A stretch of DNA of 26,566 bases from JBMNCQ01 sp049366715 (GCA_049366715.1 JBMNCQ010000104.1:1-26566), one strand, 5' to 3'; positions 14,356 through 23,163 are shown, counted from the first letter of the stretch. Notes: a model not told the origin generated them from the sequence alone. Numbers and translations are program-made.

Positions 14356-15833
14356 GAGAACAGCTTCCTGCTCTAATTGTTGTAGTTCCGCTACTGGCAG
14401 CTTTGGCCTCTCCATTTGTTGCGTATTTTTCGTCAACATTGGTACGCTTATTATCAATAGCTGCCATCTTAGTAGCCCATCTCAGTGCAATAGGATCACT
14501 GATCCATGCTTTAACAATCGGTACGTGGCATTATCATTTTGGTAACTGGGCACCGCCCTGGGGAATTGAATATGTAATCGATCCTCTGGGTGGAGCGATG
14601 GCTGTGTTGATTTCTTTTGTCAGCCTGGTCGTGGTCATTTATTCAGGTCCCTTTTTAAAAGAAGATGACTGGTTAAAAAAAGGAATCTTCTATACTTTAT
14701 TTACTCTGTTAACTACCGGATTGCTCGGAATGGTTGTGACAGGGGACGTATTTAACTTCTATGTATTTTTAGAAATTTCATCCCTTACCGGGTATGCTTT
14801 AATTGCAGCCGGAGGGCACCGCGCCGCTGTTGCTGCCTTTCGCTATCTCCTGATTGGTACCATAGGCGCATCCTTCTATTTATTAGGGATAGGTTATTTG
14901 TATTCCGTTGCCGGATCTTTGAATATGGCTGACTTAGCGGAAAAATTACCTGCTTTAGCGGATTCGCCTGTTGTTTTACTGGCAGTTGTTATGTTTGTGG
15001 TAGGTTTGGGGATAAAAATGGCCTTGTTTCCCTTGCACGGCTGGCAGCCTGATGCCTATACCTATTCCCACCCTGCTGCTACAGCCTTAATTGCGGGTGT
15101 AATGGCCAAAGTACCGGCTTATGCAACATTAAGATTTTTCTTTTTCATCATAGGTGCTCAAACCGGTCCTGTACATGCTGCTTTACAAGTAATGGGCTGG
15201 CTGGCTGCTGCCGGTATTATCGCAGGGTCACTGATGGCTATTGCTCAGAAAGATTTCCGGAGAATGCTTGCTTATTCCAGCGTAGCGCAAATCGGTTATA
15301 TTGTTGTGGGCATGGCTATCGGTAATACTCTGGGCTTAATCGGGGCAGTACTCCATATCATTAACCATGCCATTATGAAAAGCTGCTTATTCTTAATTGC
15401 CGGCGGAGTCAAGTACCGGACAGGTGAACATTCTATTGATAAGTATGCAGAGTTGACTTCCAAGATGCCCCTGACCATGGGTGCCTTCTTGATTGCAGCT
15501 CTTTCGATGGTAGGCTTGCCTCCTACTGCGGGATTCTTCAGCAAATGGTATCTCGTCTTAGGTGCGATTGAGGCCGGTATGTGGCCGTATATCATTGTGA
15601 TAATTATTAGTAGTTTACTAAATGCCGTTTATTTCTTTAGAATAATTGAAAACATTTATATGAGAAAGGCTTCCGAACCGGTTGAGGATAAAGTCACCGG
15701 TAAACCGGAACTGCCTTGGCAGATGTTAATACCTATTGTTGTTTTAGGTTTGAGTATTTTAGTAATCGGTATTTTCAATGAACAAATTGTCTCTCAAGTA
15801 TTACAATTTGCAATTCCGGGGGGGGGACAGTAA
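14352..15833 (+). CDS. mrpD: Mrp antiporter subunit D, first NuoL/M/N-like subunit (MbhH-like)
   Basis: A 493-aa polytopic proton channel subunit of the complex I antiporter family. Key charged residues are in place: E141 in NFYVFLEISSLTGY (TM5 Glu), K222 in GIKMALFPLHGW (TM7 Lys), K253 in GVMAKVPAY (TM8 Lys), K343 in HAIMKSCLF and K398 in FFSKWY (TM12 region). HGWQPDAYTYSHPAATALIAG is the family signature loop. It overlaps mrpC by 4 bp and the next gene by 1 bp. With all channel residues present it should be competent for proton or cation translocation. Confidence 0.93.
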   Translation: MREQLPALIVVVPLLAALASPFVAYFSSTLVRLLSIAAILVAHLSAIGSLIHALTIGTWHYHFGNWAPPWGIEYVIDPLGGAMAVLISFVSLVVVIYSGPFLKEDDWLKKGIFYTLFTLLTTGLLGMVVTGDVFNFYVFLEISSLTGYALIAAGGHRAAVAAFRYLLIGTIGASFYLLGIGYLYSVAGSLNMADLAEKLPALADSPVVLLAVVMFVVGLGIKMALFPLHGWQPDAYTYSHPAATALIAGVMAKVPAYATLRFFFFIIGAQTGPVHAALQVMGWLAAAGIIAGSLMAIAQKDFRRMLAYSSVAQIGYIVVGMAIGNTLGLIGAVLHIINHAIMKSCLFLIAGGVKYRTGEHSIDKYAELTSKMPLTMGAFLIAALSMVGLPPTAGFFSKWYLVLGAIEAGMWPYIIVIIISSLLNAVYFFRIIENIYMRKASEPVEDKVTGKPELPWQMLIPIVVLGLSILVIGIFNEQIVSQVLQFAIPGGGQ

Positions 15834-17350
15834 TGGCACCAGAAATATTAGTAGATTATAGACCTTTATGGGCGGTTTTAATCTCCCTTGTTGCAGCTGT
15901 ACTTATTCTGATAACAGGTGAGCGCCGTGCTAATCTCCGGGAGGCTTGGACTATTTTAGCGGCCTTTGGTAAAGCTGCAATTGTGTTTTCCATGCTCCCC
16001 TTGGTTTTATCCGGGCAGGTAATCGAGATCGCTCCTATTTATATAGCGAAAGGTATTTCACTACAGTTGCGGGTAGATACGGCAGGTATGCTTTTTGCAG
16101 CCCTGGCCTCCACGCTGTGGATTATAACCTCTTTCTATTCCATAGGCTATATGAGGGGGCATCATGAGACCCATCAGACCGGGTATTTTGCAGCTTTTGC
16201 CGTCTGTTTATCCGCGACCATAGGGATAGCCTTTGCCGCTAACCTTTTAACATTTTTTGTATTTTATGAAATGCTGACAATCGCCACATATCCTCTGGTT
16301 ATCCATGCCAGAAATGACGAAGCAATTAAGTCCGGAAGAAAATACCTTGCCTATACGTTGATTGCCGGCCAGCTTTTCTTGATCGGCATTGTCTGGACAT
16401 ATCTGTTGGTCGGCAACGGGGACTTTGTAGCCGGCGGATTTTTAAAACTGGAACATGCCCCGGTAGGAGCATTGCAGACAATCTTTGTCCTAATGATTAT
16501 CGGAACCGCGGTTAAAGCAGGCGTAATGCCGCTGCATGGCTGGCTGCCGGCGGCGATGGTTGCGCCGACACCGGTCAGTGCCTTACTGCATGCGGTTGCC
16601 GTTGTTAAGGCCGGTGCCTTTGGGATTTTACGGATCGTAGGTTACGTATTCGGTCCGGAGGTATTAAGCCAGATCGGTACCGCTCATGTCCTGGCCTGGA
16701 TTGCAGCTTTTACCATTATCGTATCCTCCCTCATTGCCATGAGGCAGGATAATTTGAAACGCAGATTAGCTTTTTCGACGATAGGACAATTGTCCTACGT
16801 AGTTTTAGGAATATCTCTCTTATCACCCCTGGGATTCTTAGGGGGGATGTATCATATAATTGCCCATGCTTTTATGAAAATTACCCTGTTCTTTTGCGCC
16901 GGAGCGATTAATGTGACGACACATAAGACGGAGATCAGTGATATGAAGGGTCTGGGTAAACGGATGCCGATCACGATGGCGGCCTTTACTATCGCATCTT
17001 TTGGGATTGCGGGTTTTCCGTTCATTGTAGGCTTTATAAGCAAATGGAATCTGGCCTTAGGTGCTTTGCAGGCAGATAAAGCCCTTTATATTGCCGTATT
17101 AATCGGCAGTGCTATGCTAAGTACCGCATATTTAGTGCCCGTAGGCTATATGGCCTTCTTTAAAACCAATGAAAAGTTTAGTAAATACGGTGAGGCCAAC
17201 TATATGATGCTGGTACCCATAATAGTTACGGCGGCACTTTCCCTTGTATTAGGCGTACTGCCTAACTTTGGTGCTAATTTCTACGATTTGGCAGCGATGT
17301 CGGCCCAGAGCATCGTTAAAAGTGTTCAACTGATAGGAGGAGGATTTTAG
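15833..17350 (+). CDS. Second NuoL/M/N-like antiporter subunit
   Basis: A 505-aa homologue of mrpD in the same operon. The channel residues are E146 in FFVFYEMLTIATY, K228 in GTAVKAGVMPLHGW, K259 in AVAVVKAGAFG, K349 in HAFMKITLF and K404 in FISKWN. The signature HGWLPAAMVAPTPVSALLHA is present, closer to NuoL/MrpA than to MrpD. It lacks the long MrpA C-terminal fusion, whose counterparts are the separate genes at 13012 and 13254. ATG 15833 lies within the previous stop (TAATG) after a G-rich SD. Confidence 0.9.
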   Translation: MAPEILVDYRPLWAVLISLVAAVLILITGERRANLREAWTILAAFGKAAIVFSMLPLVLSGQVIEIAPIYIAKGISLQLRVDTAGMLFAALASTLWIITSFYSIGYMRGHHETHQTGYFAAFAVCLSATIGIAFAANLLTFFVFYEMLTIATYPLVIHARNDEAIKSGRKYLAYTLIAGQLFLIGIVWTYLLVGNGDFVAGGFLKLEHAPVGALQTIFVLMIIGTAVKAGVMPLHGWLPAAMVAPTPVSALLHAVAVVKAGAFGILRIVGYVFGPEVLSQIGTAHVLAWIAAFTIIVSSLIAMRQDNLKRRLAFSTIGQLSYVVLGISLLSPLGFLGGMYHIIAHAFMKITLFFCAGAINVTTHKTEISDMKGLGKRMPITMAAFTIASFGIAGFPFIVGFISKWNLALGALQADKALYIAVLIGSAMLSTAYLVPVGYMAFFKTNEKFSKYGEANYMMLVPIIVTAALSLVLGVLPNFGANFYDLAAMSAQSIVKSVQLIGGGF

Positions 17351-17590
17351 ATGATGGATACCAAAAAACTCTTGACCATTTGCGGGGTTATTACTGTAAT
17401 ATTCATCCTCCTGGACTTGTTTTTTGTAGAACCGCACGGGCATGATTGGTGGCAGACTTTCAAAGGCTTTGATGTTTTATACGGATTTTTTGGCTGTATT
17501 GCCCTCATTGTCGGCGCAAAAAAATTAGCCAAGCTTTTTATCCAACATGATGAAAATTTTTACGGTGGAGGTGGAGATGATGACGATTAA
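17351..17590 (+). CDS. Small two-helix membrane protein within the Mrp operon
   Basis: A 79-aa protein with two hydrophobic segments (about 5-25 and 39-58), a short HGHDWW loop between them, and an unusual tail of four Gly and four Asp. The tail codons are the same bases that form the GGTGGAGGTGGAG ribosome binding site and ATGATG start of the next gene, so the composition may be imposed by that overlap. SD AGGAGGAGG lies upstream; ATG 17354 is an alternative start. I do not know a counterpart in Bacillus-type Mrp. Its place between two large subunits suggests a structural accessory subunit. Confidence 0.72.
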   Translation: MMDTKKLLTICGVITVIFILLDLFFVEPHGHDWWQTFKGFDVLYGFFGCIALIVGAKKLAKLFIQHDENFYGGGGDDDD

Positions 17591-19304
17591 TTTCCATCCC
17601 GGATTGTTGCTAATGTTAGGAGGGCTTCTGGCCGGTTTTTTACCCAAGCGCCTGCGCCAGATTGTTATGGTGGGAGCACCTGCTCTGGCGGTGCTGATTA
17701 TCTTTGCTCTTCCTTTGGACACAGTATGGTCGTTGGATTTTATCAACGGGATTAAGCTGCAGTTATTAAAGGTAGATAAGCTTTCCTGGATTTTCGGCTT
17801 GATTTTCAGTATCATGGCGTTAATCGGGACCATCTATTCCCTGCATAATAAAAACGGCTGGGAGACAACGGCTGCCATGCTTTATGCGGGAAGCTCCCTG
17901 GGCGTTGTCTTTGCCGGTGACTGGATGACACTGATCTTTTTCTGGGAGTTGATGGCTGCTTCGTCGGTATTCTTAATCTGGTACCGGGGAAATGCCCGGG
18001 CCAGAAAGGCGGGTTTCAGATATATTTTAGTACACGCCTTCGGCGGTAACCTTCTTTTAGCGGGAATTTTCCTGAAGATGTTTGCCGGTCAGCCTGAAGT
18101 AATGCTTTTGACGGGAACTAATGATGCGGCATTTTGGCTGATTTTGCTGGGTGTAGCCATAAATGCGGCCATTCCGCCTCTGCATGCCTGGTTAACGGAT
18201 GCCTATCCGGAAGGGACCGTTACCGGAAGCGTATTTTTAAGCTCCTTTACGACTAAGGTTGCCGTATATGTCTTAATCAGGCTCTTTGCCGGAACGGAAA
18301 TATTAATCTGGGCAGGTACGATTATGGCTCTGTATGGTGTTATTTATGCCATTATCGAAAATGATGTCCGCCGCTTATTGTCCTATCACATTATCAGTCA
18401 AGTGGGCTACATGGTTGCGGCGACGGGTATGGGAACAGATTTGGCTTTGAACGGTTCCACTGCCCATGCCTTCAGTCACATCCTTTATAAATCTTTGCTG
18501 TTTATGGGAGCCGGTGCGGTTATTTACGCAACAGGACGGCGTAAGCTGGAAGAAATGGGCGGTTTCTACCGGGAAATGCCGGGAGTGGTTATTTTTTACA
18601 TGATTGGAGCTTTTTCCATTTCAGGTTTGCCTTTATGGAACGGTTTCATCAGTAAATCCATGATTATTACCGCAGCCTCCTATAATCATATGCCCGTGAT
18701 CGAATTATTATTGTATCTGGTGGGCGTAGGGACTTGGCTGTCGGTAGGGCTGAAACTTCCGTATTTTATGTTTTTTGGTCCGGATAAAGGAATCAAGGTG
18801 GAAAGAAAGCTGCCTTTGAATATGTATATTGCCATGGGGATGGGTGCGTTCCTTTGTACACTTTACGGTATTGCACCGGATCTTTTATATCAATATCTGC
18901 CTTTCGCCGCAGAATATCACCCTTATTCCTGGGATCATGTGGTATCTACAGTCCAGCTTCTTGTTGCCGCTTTGGTTGCCTTCTGGATCTATATTCCCAA
19001 ACTTGGCGGCAAAGCAATGCTTTCTGTTGATACCGATTGGTTCTATAGAAAACCCTTTGCCGCATTGGTAACGGGTTTGGTGAATATTGTCTGTGATACC
19101 AGAGATTATCTGGGGGCACAAGGTATGGCAGCTTTAAAGGCTATACTTCCATTCTTTAAGAATCCGATTAAATGGGCTCCCCAAACTGCTCCGGGACCGG
19201 TTCAGGAATATAATGAAAACAGATACCGCTTCCCGGTAGGGATAACGGTTGTCATGAGTATTCTAGTGTTCCTGGTTACCGCATCCTATATCTGGCTGGT
19301 ATAA
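17580..19304 (+). CDS. Third NuoL/M/N-like antiporter subunit, TM7 lysine replaced by Asn
   Basis: A 574-aa member of the proton-conducting family, the longest of the three. E123 in IFFWELMAAS, K226 in SFTTKVAVY, K304 in HILYKSLLF and K359 in GFISKSM are present, but the TM7 lysine is Asn (N195 in GVAINAAIPPLHAW). After the channel domain an extra C-terminal part of about 140 residues includes SVDTDWFYRKPF, a loop with several charged residues and a last helix (555-574). ATG 17580 is chosen because GGAGG ends 8 nt upstream; the ATG at 17547 lies inside the preceding gene without SD. It ends 10 bp before the operon terminator. Confidence 0.88.
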   Translation: MTINFHPGLLLMLGGLLAGFLPKRLRQIVMVGAPALAVLIIFALPLDTVWSLDFINGIKLQLLKVDKLSWIFGLIFSIMALIGTIYSLHNKNGWETTAAMLYAGSSLGVVFAGDWMTLIFFWELMAASSVFLIWYRGNARARKAGFRYILVHAFGGNLLLAGIFLKMFAGQPEVMLLTGTNDAAFWLILLGVAINAAIPPLHAWLTDAYPEGTVTGSVFLSSFTTKVAVYVLIRLFAGTEILIWAGTIMALYGVIYAIIENDVRRLLSYHIISQVGYMVAATGMGTDLALNGSTAHAFSHILYKSLLFMGAGAVIYATGRRKLEEMGGFYREMPGVVIFYMIGAFSISGLPLWNGFISKSMIITAASYNHMPVIELLLYLVGVGTWLSVGLKLPYFMFFGPDKGIKVERKLPLNMYIAMGMGAFLCTLYGIAPDLLYQYLPFAAEYHPYSWDHVVSTVQLLVAALVAFWIYIPKLGGKAMLSVDTDWFYRKPFAALVTGLVNIVCDTRDYLGAQGMAALKAILPFFKNPIKWAPQTAPGPVQEYNENRYRFPVGITVVMSILVFLVTASYIWLV

Positions 19305-19313
19305 AAAATAGCA

Positions 19314-19340
19314 GGGCGGCCTCCGGTCGCCCGTTTTTTT
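19314..19340 (+). terminator. Intrinsic terminator of the Mrp operon
   Basis: GGGCGGCC (19314-19321) pairs with GGTCGCCC (19325-19332), with one G-U, followed by G and seven T residues. Confidence 0.9.
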
Positions 19341-19342
19341 AT

Positions 19343-19371
19343 TTGCAATTCATTCTAAAAAACAATATACT
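19343..19371 (+). promoter_or_regulatory. Promoter of prfA-prmC
   Basis: TTGCAA (19343-19348), 17-bp spacer, TATACT (19366-19371). It directly follows the Mrp terminator. The 5' UTR then holds a hairpin and a heptanucleotide array. Confidence 0.65.
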
Positions 19372-19386
19372 ATAAGTTAGGATTCA

Positions 19387-19411
19387 TGGCCGATCCAAAG
19401 CGGATCGGTCA
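19387..19411 (+). promoter_or_regulatory. Hairpin in the prfA leader
   Basis: TGGCCGATCC (19387-19396) pairs with GGATCGGTCA (19402-19411), ten pairs with one G-U, loop AAAGC. No T-run follows, so it is a leader stem and not a terminator. Confidence 0.5.
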
Positions 19412-19420
19412 TTAAAATGC

Positions 19421-19490
19421 TTGGTACTATTCACCGGCAGCCAGTCACTAGTTACTAGTCACCGGTCACTAGTAACTAATCACTAAAACG
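19421..19490. repeat. Array of ten heptanucleotides in the prfA leader
   Basis: Phase-locked 7-mers: TTGGTAC, TATTCAC, CGGCAGC, CAGTCAC, TAGTTAC, TAGTCAC, CGGTCAC, TAGTAAC, TAATCAC, TAAAACG. The last one supplies the first G of the GGAGTGA ribosome binding site of prfA. Confidence 0.75.
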
Positions 19491-19501
19491 GAGTGATAAA
19501 A

Positions 19502-20569
19502 ATGTTTGATAAACTACAGCATCTTGAAGATAGATATGAGGATCTTAATAATCTGATGAGTGATCCCAAGATTATTAATAACCCTTCCGAGTTGCAGAAA
19601 CATGCTAAAGCCCAGGCAGAGTTAACGGATATCGTGGAAGCTTACCGTAATTATAAAAAGATCGTGCAAGAATTAAATGACTCGAAAACCATGCTCAATG
19701 ATAAGCTTGATCCTGATATGAAAGACCTGGTTGAAATGGAAGTAGACGAGTTGATGGAAAAGCAGGAAGCATTGGAAGAAGAGCTAAAGATACTCCTGCT
19801 GCCTAAAGACCCTAATGACGCCAAGAACGTAATTGTGGAAATCAGAGCCGGCGCCGGCGGGGACGAAGCCGGTTTATTTGCAGGGGATTTATACAGGATG
19901 TATAATCGTTATGCCGAAAACAAGGGCTGGAAAACTGAGTTGATGAGTGCAAGTTATACAGATGTCGGCGGCTTTAAGGAAGTAATTTTCTTAATCGAAG
20001 GATTAGGTGCATATAGCAAGCTGAAATTTGAAAGCGGAGTCCATAGGGTGCAGCGGGTACCCACTACCGAATCAGGCGGGCGGATTCATACTTCAACGGC
20101 AACGGTAGCGGTACTTCCCGAAGCAGAAGATGTAGATGTGCATATCGATGCCAACGATTTAAGGATAGATGTTTTCTGTTCCAGCGGACCGGGCGGACAA
20201 TCGGTAAATACAACGCAATCGGCAGTGCGGATAACCCATATTCCCACAGGTCTTGTGGTGTCCTGCCAGGATGAAAAGTCACAGCATAAGAATAAAGATA
20301 AGGCCCTCAAAGTATTAAGGGCGCGCTTGTTAGAAAAGGCTGAGGAGGAACAAATGGGTGAGCTGGCGGCGGCCAGAAAAACACAGGTGGGAACAGGCGA
20401 CCGCAGTGAGCGGATCAGGACATACAATTTTCCTCAGGGCCGGGTAACCGACCACCGGATCGGTTTGACCCTGCATAAACTTGAGCAGATTCTCCTGGGT
20501 GATATCAATGAGATTATTGAGACACTGATTACAACAGACCAAGCAGAAAAATTAAAGCAGGTGGAATAA
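19502..20569 (+). CDS. prfA: Peptide chain release factor 1
   Basis: A 355-aa class I release factor that reads UAA and UAG. The GGQ peptidyl-hydrolysis motif is at 231-233 (GPGGQSVNTT), and the stop-codon-recognising PxT tripeptide is P187-T-T189 in VPTTESGGRIHTSTATVAVLPE. The N-terminal coiled region (about 1-100) and EIRAGAGGDEA (113-123) are typical. ATG 19502 has GGAGTGA 5 nt upstream and gives the usual MFDKLQ start; the GTG at 19493 overlaps that SD. It overlaps prmC by one base (TAATG). Confidence 0.96.
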   Translation: MFDKLQHLEDRYEDLNNLMSDPKIINNPSELQKHAKAQAELTDIVEAYRNYKKIVQELNDSKTMLNDKLDPDMKDLVEMEVDELMEKQEALEEELKILLLPKDPNDAKNVIVEIRAGAGGDEAGLFAGDLYRMYNRYAENKGWKTELMSASYTDVGGFKEVIFLIEGLGAYSKLKFESGVHRVQRVPTTESGGRIHTSTATVAVLPEAEDVDVHIDANDLRIDVFCSSGPGGQSVNTTQSAVRITHIPTGLVVSCQDEKSQHKNKDKALKVLRARLLEKAEEEQMGELAAARKTQVGTGDRSERIRTYNFPQGRVTDHRIGLTLHKLEQILLGDINEIIETLITTDQAEKLKQVE

Positions 20570-21426
20570 TGCCGAAAGATAACGGGCCGCAAACTGTTAA
20601 AGATCTACTGCAGTGGGCGGTTCTTTTTTTAGGAAAAGAAAGCAGAATAGAGACGGAATTACTTCTGGCAGAGGTAACGGGCTATTCAAGGGCCAGGCTC
20701 TTAGCTTATCCGGAAAAAATAGCAGCGCCAGGAACCGTAAGGCTTTTTTCGGAGCTCATTGAGCGGAGAAAAGCAGGAGAACCCCTCCAGTATTTATTAG
20801 GAAGACAAAATTTTATGGGCCTGGACTTTATCGTAAACCCCAGTGTCTTAATTCCCAGATCCGATACGGAAGTTGTCGTAGAAGAGGCAATTAAGACGGC
20901 AAAAGAGACAGCAGGTCCTGTAAAATTGCTGGATTTATGCACGGGCAGCGGGGCCATTGCCGTTAGTATTGCAAAATATGTCCCTTCTGCTGAAGTGATT
21001 GGCGTTGATATCTCGGCGGAAGCACTCAAAGTAGCCCGGCTAAATGCCGAAGCTAATGGTGTCGGTGATAAAGTTACATTTATTTGCGGTGATTTATTTG
21101 CGTATGTACAAAAGCTGCCCTTTAATATTATCGTTAGTAACCCGCCTTATATTTCGACGGCAGAAATGCCGGATCTCCCGGAAGATGTCAAAAAGGAACC
21201 CCGTCTGGCCCTCTGGGGCGGTGAAGACGGCCTTGATTTCTACAGAAGGATCGTAAATGCTGCCGGAGCCTTTTTAAGTAAACCGGGGCATCTCCTGATG
21301 GAAATCGGTTGGCAGCAAGGGCCGGCTGTTTTAAACCTTTTCACAAGGGCCGGCTTTGTGAACTGTCAAATCCTTAAGGACTGGTCCGGAAATGAGCGGG
21401 TAGTTAAGGGGACGCTTTATAGCTAA
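20569..21426 (+). CDS. prmC: Release factor glutamine methyltransferase
   Basis: A 285-aa SAM-dependent enzyme that N5-methylates the Gln of the GGQ motif in RF1 and RF2. The N-terminal helical substrate domain (about 8-75) includes LLLAEVTGYSRARLLAYPE; PLQYLLGRQNFMG (72-84) follows. The SAM site is LLDLCTGSGAIAVS (120-133), the acidic VIGVDIS (143-149) binds ribose, and the catalytic NPPY is at 191-194. Its start overlaps the prfA stop, so modifier and substrate genes are coupled. Confidence 0.95.
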   Translation: MPKDNGPQTVKDLLQWAVLFLGKESRIETELLLAEVTGYSRARLLAYPEKIAAPGTVRLFSELIERRKAGEPLQYLLGRQNFMGLDFIVNPSVLIPRSDTEVVVEEAIKTAKETAGPVKLLDLCTGSGAIAVSIAKYVPSAEVIGVDISAEALKVARLNAEANGVGDKVTFICGDLFAYVQKLPFNIIVSNPPYISTAEMPDLPEDVKKEPRLALWGGEDGLDFYRRIVNAAGAFLSKPGHLLMEIGWQQGPAVLNLFTRAGFVNCQILKDWSGNERVVKGTLYS

Positions 21427-21428
21427 TG

Positions 21429-21456
21429 GAGAATTGATCGTTGAGAATTGAGAATT
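21429..21456. repeat. Short heptanucleotide array after prmC
   Basis: GAGAATT, GATCGTT, GAGAATT, GAGAATT in phase, with a related AAATTGA following. It lies 3 bp after the prmC stop in the 168-bp gap before the antiporter gene; nothing else was recognised in that gap. Confidence 0.65.
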
Positions 21457-21594
21457 AAATTGAAATAATTCCTGTCACGTGTAATTGTGCAGGATATGAA
21501 AAGATATTTCTTGATCATGGTAAAAAATTCCAGTAATAGCAGACGCCTGATGATATTAAATTATAGAAAGGAAATGTGAAACGGGGAAGAATAA

Positions 21595-22797
21595 TTGCTA
21601 TTCAGTGCATGGGGAATTGTTAACGATCTAGGCTATGCTTTGACAGAAATTCTTAATAAAAACGGCTTTCTAAAAGAACTGGTCATTATTTTTTTTACAG
21701 TTAAGGTCTTAGGGCATATTTCCATCAAGTTCGGCCAGCCTTCTTTATTCGGCCAGCTTTTAGTAGGAGTTATTTTAGGACCGTCTGTTTTAGATATCTT
21801 ACATACGAATATTATTTTAAAGGAATTAGCCCAGGTCGGAGTACTGATGCTCATGTTTCTGGCCGGGCTGGAAACTGATTTAGCGGATTTTAAAAAAACT
21901 GCGATTCCTTCATTATTCGTTGCGGTAGGGGGAGTGATACTCCCTTTAGTAGGCGGAACCGTTTATGGTTTTATCAGCGGTTATGCGTATAATGTTTCGG
22001 TATTTATCGGTGTTGTCTTAGTAGCGACCAGTGTCAGTATTTCTGTGCAGACATTAAGAGAATTAGAAAGGCTAAGATCCCCGGAAGGATGTACGATTTT
22101 GGGAGCTGCCGTAATAGATGACATTTTAGGGCTGATTATCTTAAGTATCGTTTTGTCGCTGACTATAGGCGGAGAAGAAATTACCGTTATCGGCGTTGTT
22201 ATTCTAAAAATAATTGCTTTTTTCATCTTTGCGACCATTGCCGGTTATATTATCGTACCCTTAATGATGTTTATGGCCTCTAAAATCTTGGTATCTGAAG
22301 GGAAATTAACCTTTGCCTTAATAATTGTATTCATTTTATCTTTAGCTGCCGAATATCTGGGACTGGCCGGCATAGTAGGTGCCTATTTTGCCGGGATAAT
22401 GATCGGCAGAAATAAAGCCCGGCAAGAAATTACGCAAAAGATAGAGGCCTTAGGCCATGCCTTTTTCTTTCCGATATTTTTTGTAAGTATCGGGATCATC
22501 GCCGACATCAACAGTGTCACCGGGGAATTGGTTAAGTTCTCCTTAATGATTTCCTTTATTGCTGTCTTTAGCAAAATATTAGGTTCAGGACTGGGTGCTT
22601 TCTTGAGCGGTTTCAGCCTGAAAAGCTCGGCAGGTATAGGAGCAGGGATGGTTTCCCGGGGTGAAGTTGCCTTGATCGTTGCGAATATCGGCCTGACGGC
22701 AGGGCTTTTGACAATCGATTTGTACACAGTTTTGGTAGCAGTTACGATAATTACGACCGTGATTACCCCTGTCTTGCTTAAAGCGGTGTTTAGGTAG
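21595..22797 (+). CDS. CPA2-family cation/proton antiporter without RCK domain
   Basis: A 400-aa membrane protein with about 12 hydrophobic segments, of the Kef/NapA-like CPA2 family. GQLLVGVILGPSVL (53-66), LAQVGVLMLMFLAGLETDL (78-96) and the discontinuous-helix region VATSVSISVQTLRELE (143-158) are typical. The ion site is the Asp pair D175-D176 in AAVIDDILGL, which in this superfamily suggests electrogenic Na+ or K+/H+ exchange. There is no C-terminal RCK/TrkA domain; one occurs instead on the regulator at 23829. TTG 21595 is the only suitable start, with GGGGAAG upstream. Substrate ion cannot be decided from sequence. Confidence 0.85.
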   Translation: MLFSAWGIVNDLGYALTEILNKNGFLKELVIIFFTVKVLGHISIKFGQPSLFGQLLVGVILGPSVLDILHTNIILKELAQVGVLMLMFLAGLETDLADFKKTAIPSLFVAVGGVILPLVGGTVYGFISGYAYNVSVFIGVVLVATSVSISVQTLRELERLRSPEGCTILGAAVIDDILGLIILSIVLSLTIGGEEITVIGVVILKIIAFFIFATIAGYIIVPLMMFMASKILVSEGKLTFALIIVFILSLAAEYLGLAGIVGAYFAGIMIGRNKARQEITQKIEALGHAFFFPIFFVSIGIIADINSVTGELVKFSLMISFIAVFSKILGSGLGAFLSGFSLKSSAGIGAGMVSRGEVALIVANIGLTAGLLTIDLYTVLVAVTIITTVITPVLLKAVFR

Positions 22798-22901
22798 TCA
22801 TAATAAAGACGGCAAGAATAAAAGTATATGAAATGCAAAATCATCTGGTGGAGAATATGGTTAAAACCTTTGCAGATCTTAATTCGGTCAGCCGGGAGTA
22901 T

Positions 22902-22932
22902 AAAAAAATGCCGCCATTAATTTCATGGCGGC
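22902..22932 (-). terminator. Minus-strand intrinsic terminator
   Basis: GCCGCCAT (22910-22917) and ATGGCGGC (22925-22932) form a perfect 8-bp GC-rich stem; the seven A residues at 22902-22908 are a U-tract on the minus strand. It closes the unit transcribed from the 23.7-kb region towards the antiporter gene. Confidence 0.8.
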
Positions 22933-22983
22933 TAAACAGAAATGTGTATGAAAAAGGCTTGCTGCGAACAAATTTGGCTAATG

Positions 22984-23129
22984 GGTAAAACTACTGGCCG
23001 AGGTTAACTTTTAGCGTTATCTCTCGGACCGGGTTTTAATGGGTAACGGCAATATTTAATCTTATAAGCAACTTAATTTTAGCTTATGCTTTACCTGTCC
23101 CCGAATTTTAACCTATTAGTTTACCTCTA
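22984..23129 (-). ncRNA. Candidate structured RNA (copy 2)
   Basis: Read on the minus strand, GGTAAACTAA near the 5' end pairs with GTAGTTTTACC at the 3' end, then AGGTTAA with TTAACCT, GGTAA with TTACC, and ATAAGC with GCTTAT, giving one long interrupted hairpin of about 145 nt. TAGAGGTAAA (23129-23120) and GGGGACAGGT (23102-23093) are shared with copy 1 near 3.9 kb. A 6S-like shape is conceivable but not shown. Confidence 0.35.
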
Positions 23130-23163
23130 TCTTTACTTAACAAGCAAAACTGATTTTACGGTT

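Noticed and set aside
22857..22988. 43-codon plus-strand ORF with weak SD
   Set aside because: It runs through a perfect minus-strand terminator hairpin and the end of a structured element; composition is unremarkable. A real peptide cannot be wholly excluded.
22984..23129. Calling the structured element 6S RNA
   Set aside because: The long interrupted hairpin is only generally similar; I could not identify diagnostic 6S sequence, and the supposed sister copy near 3.9 kb is shorter.
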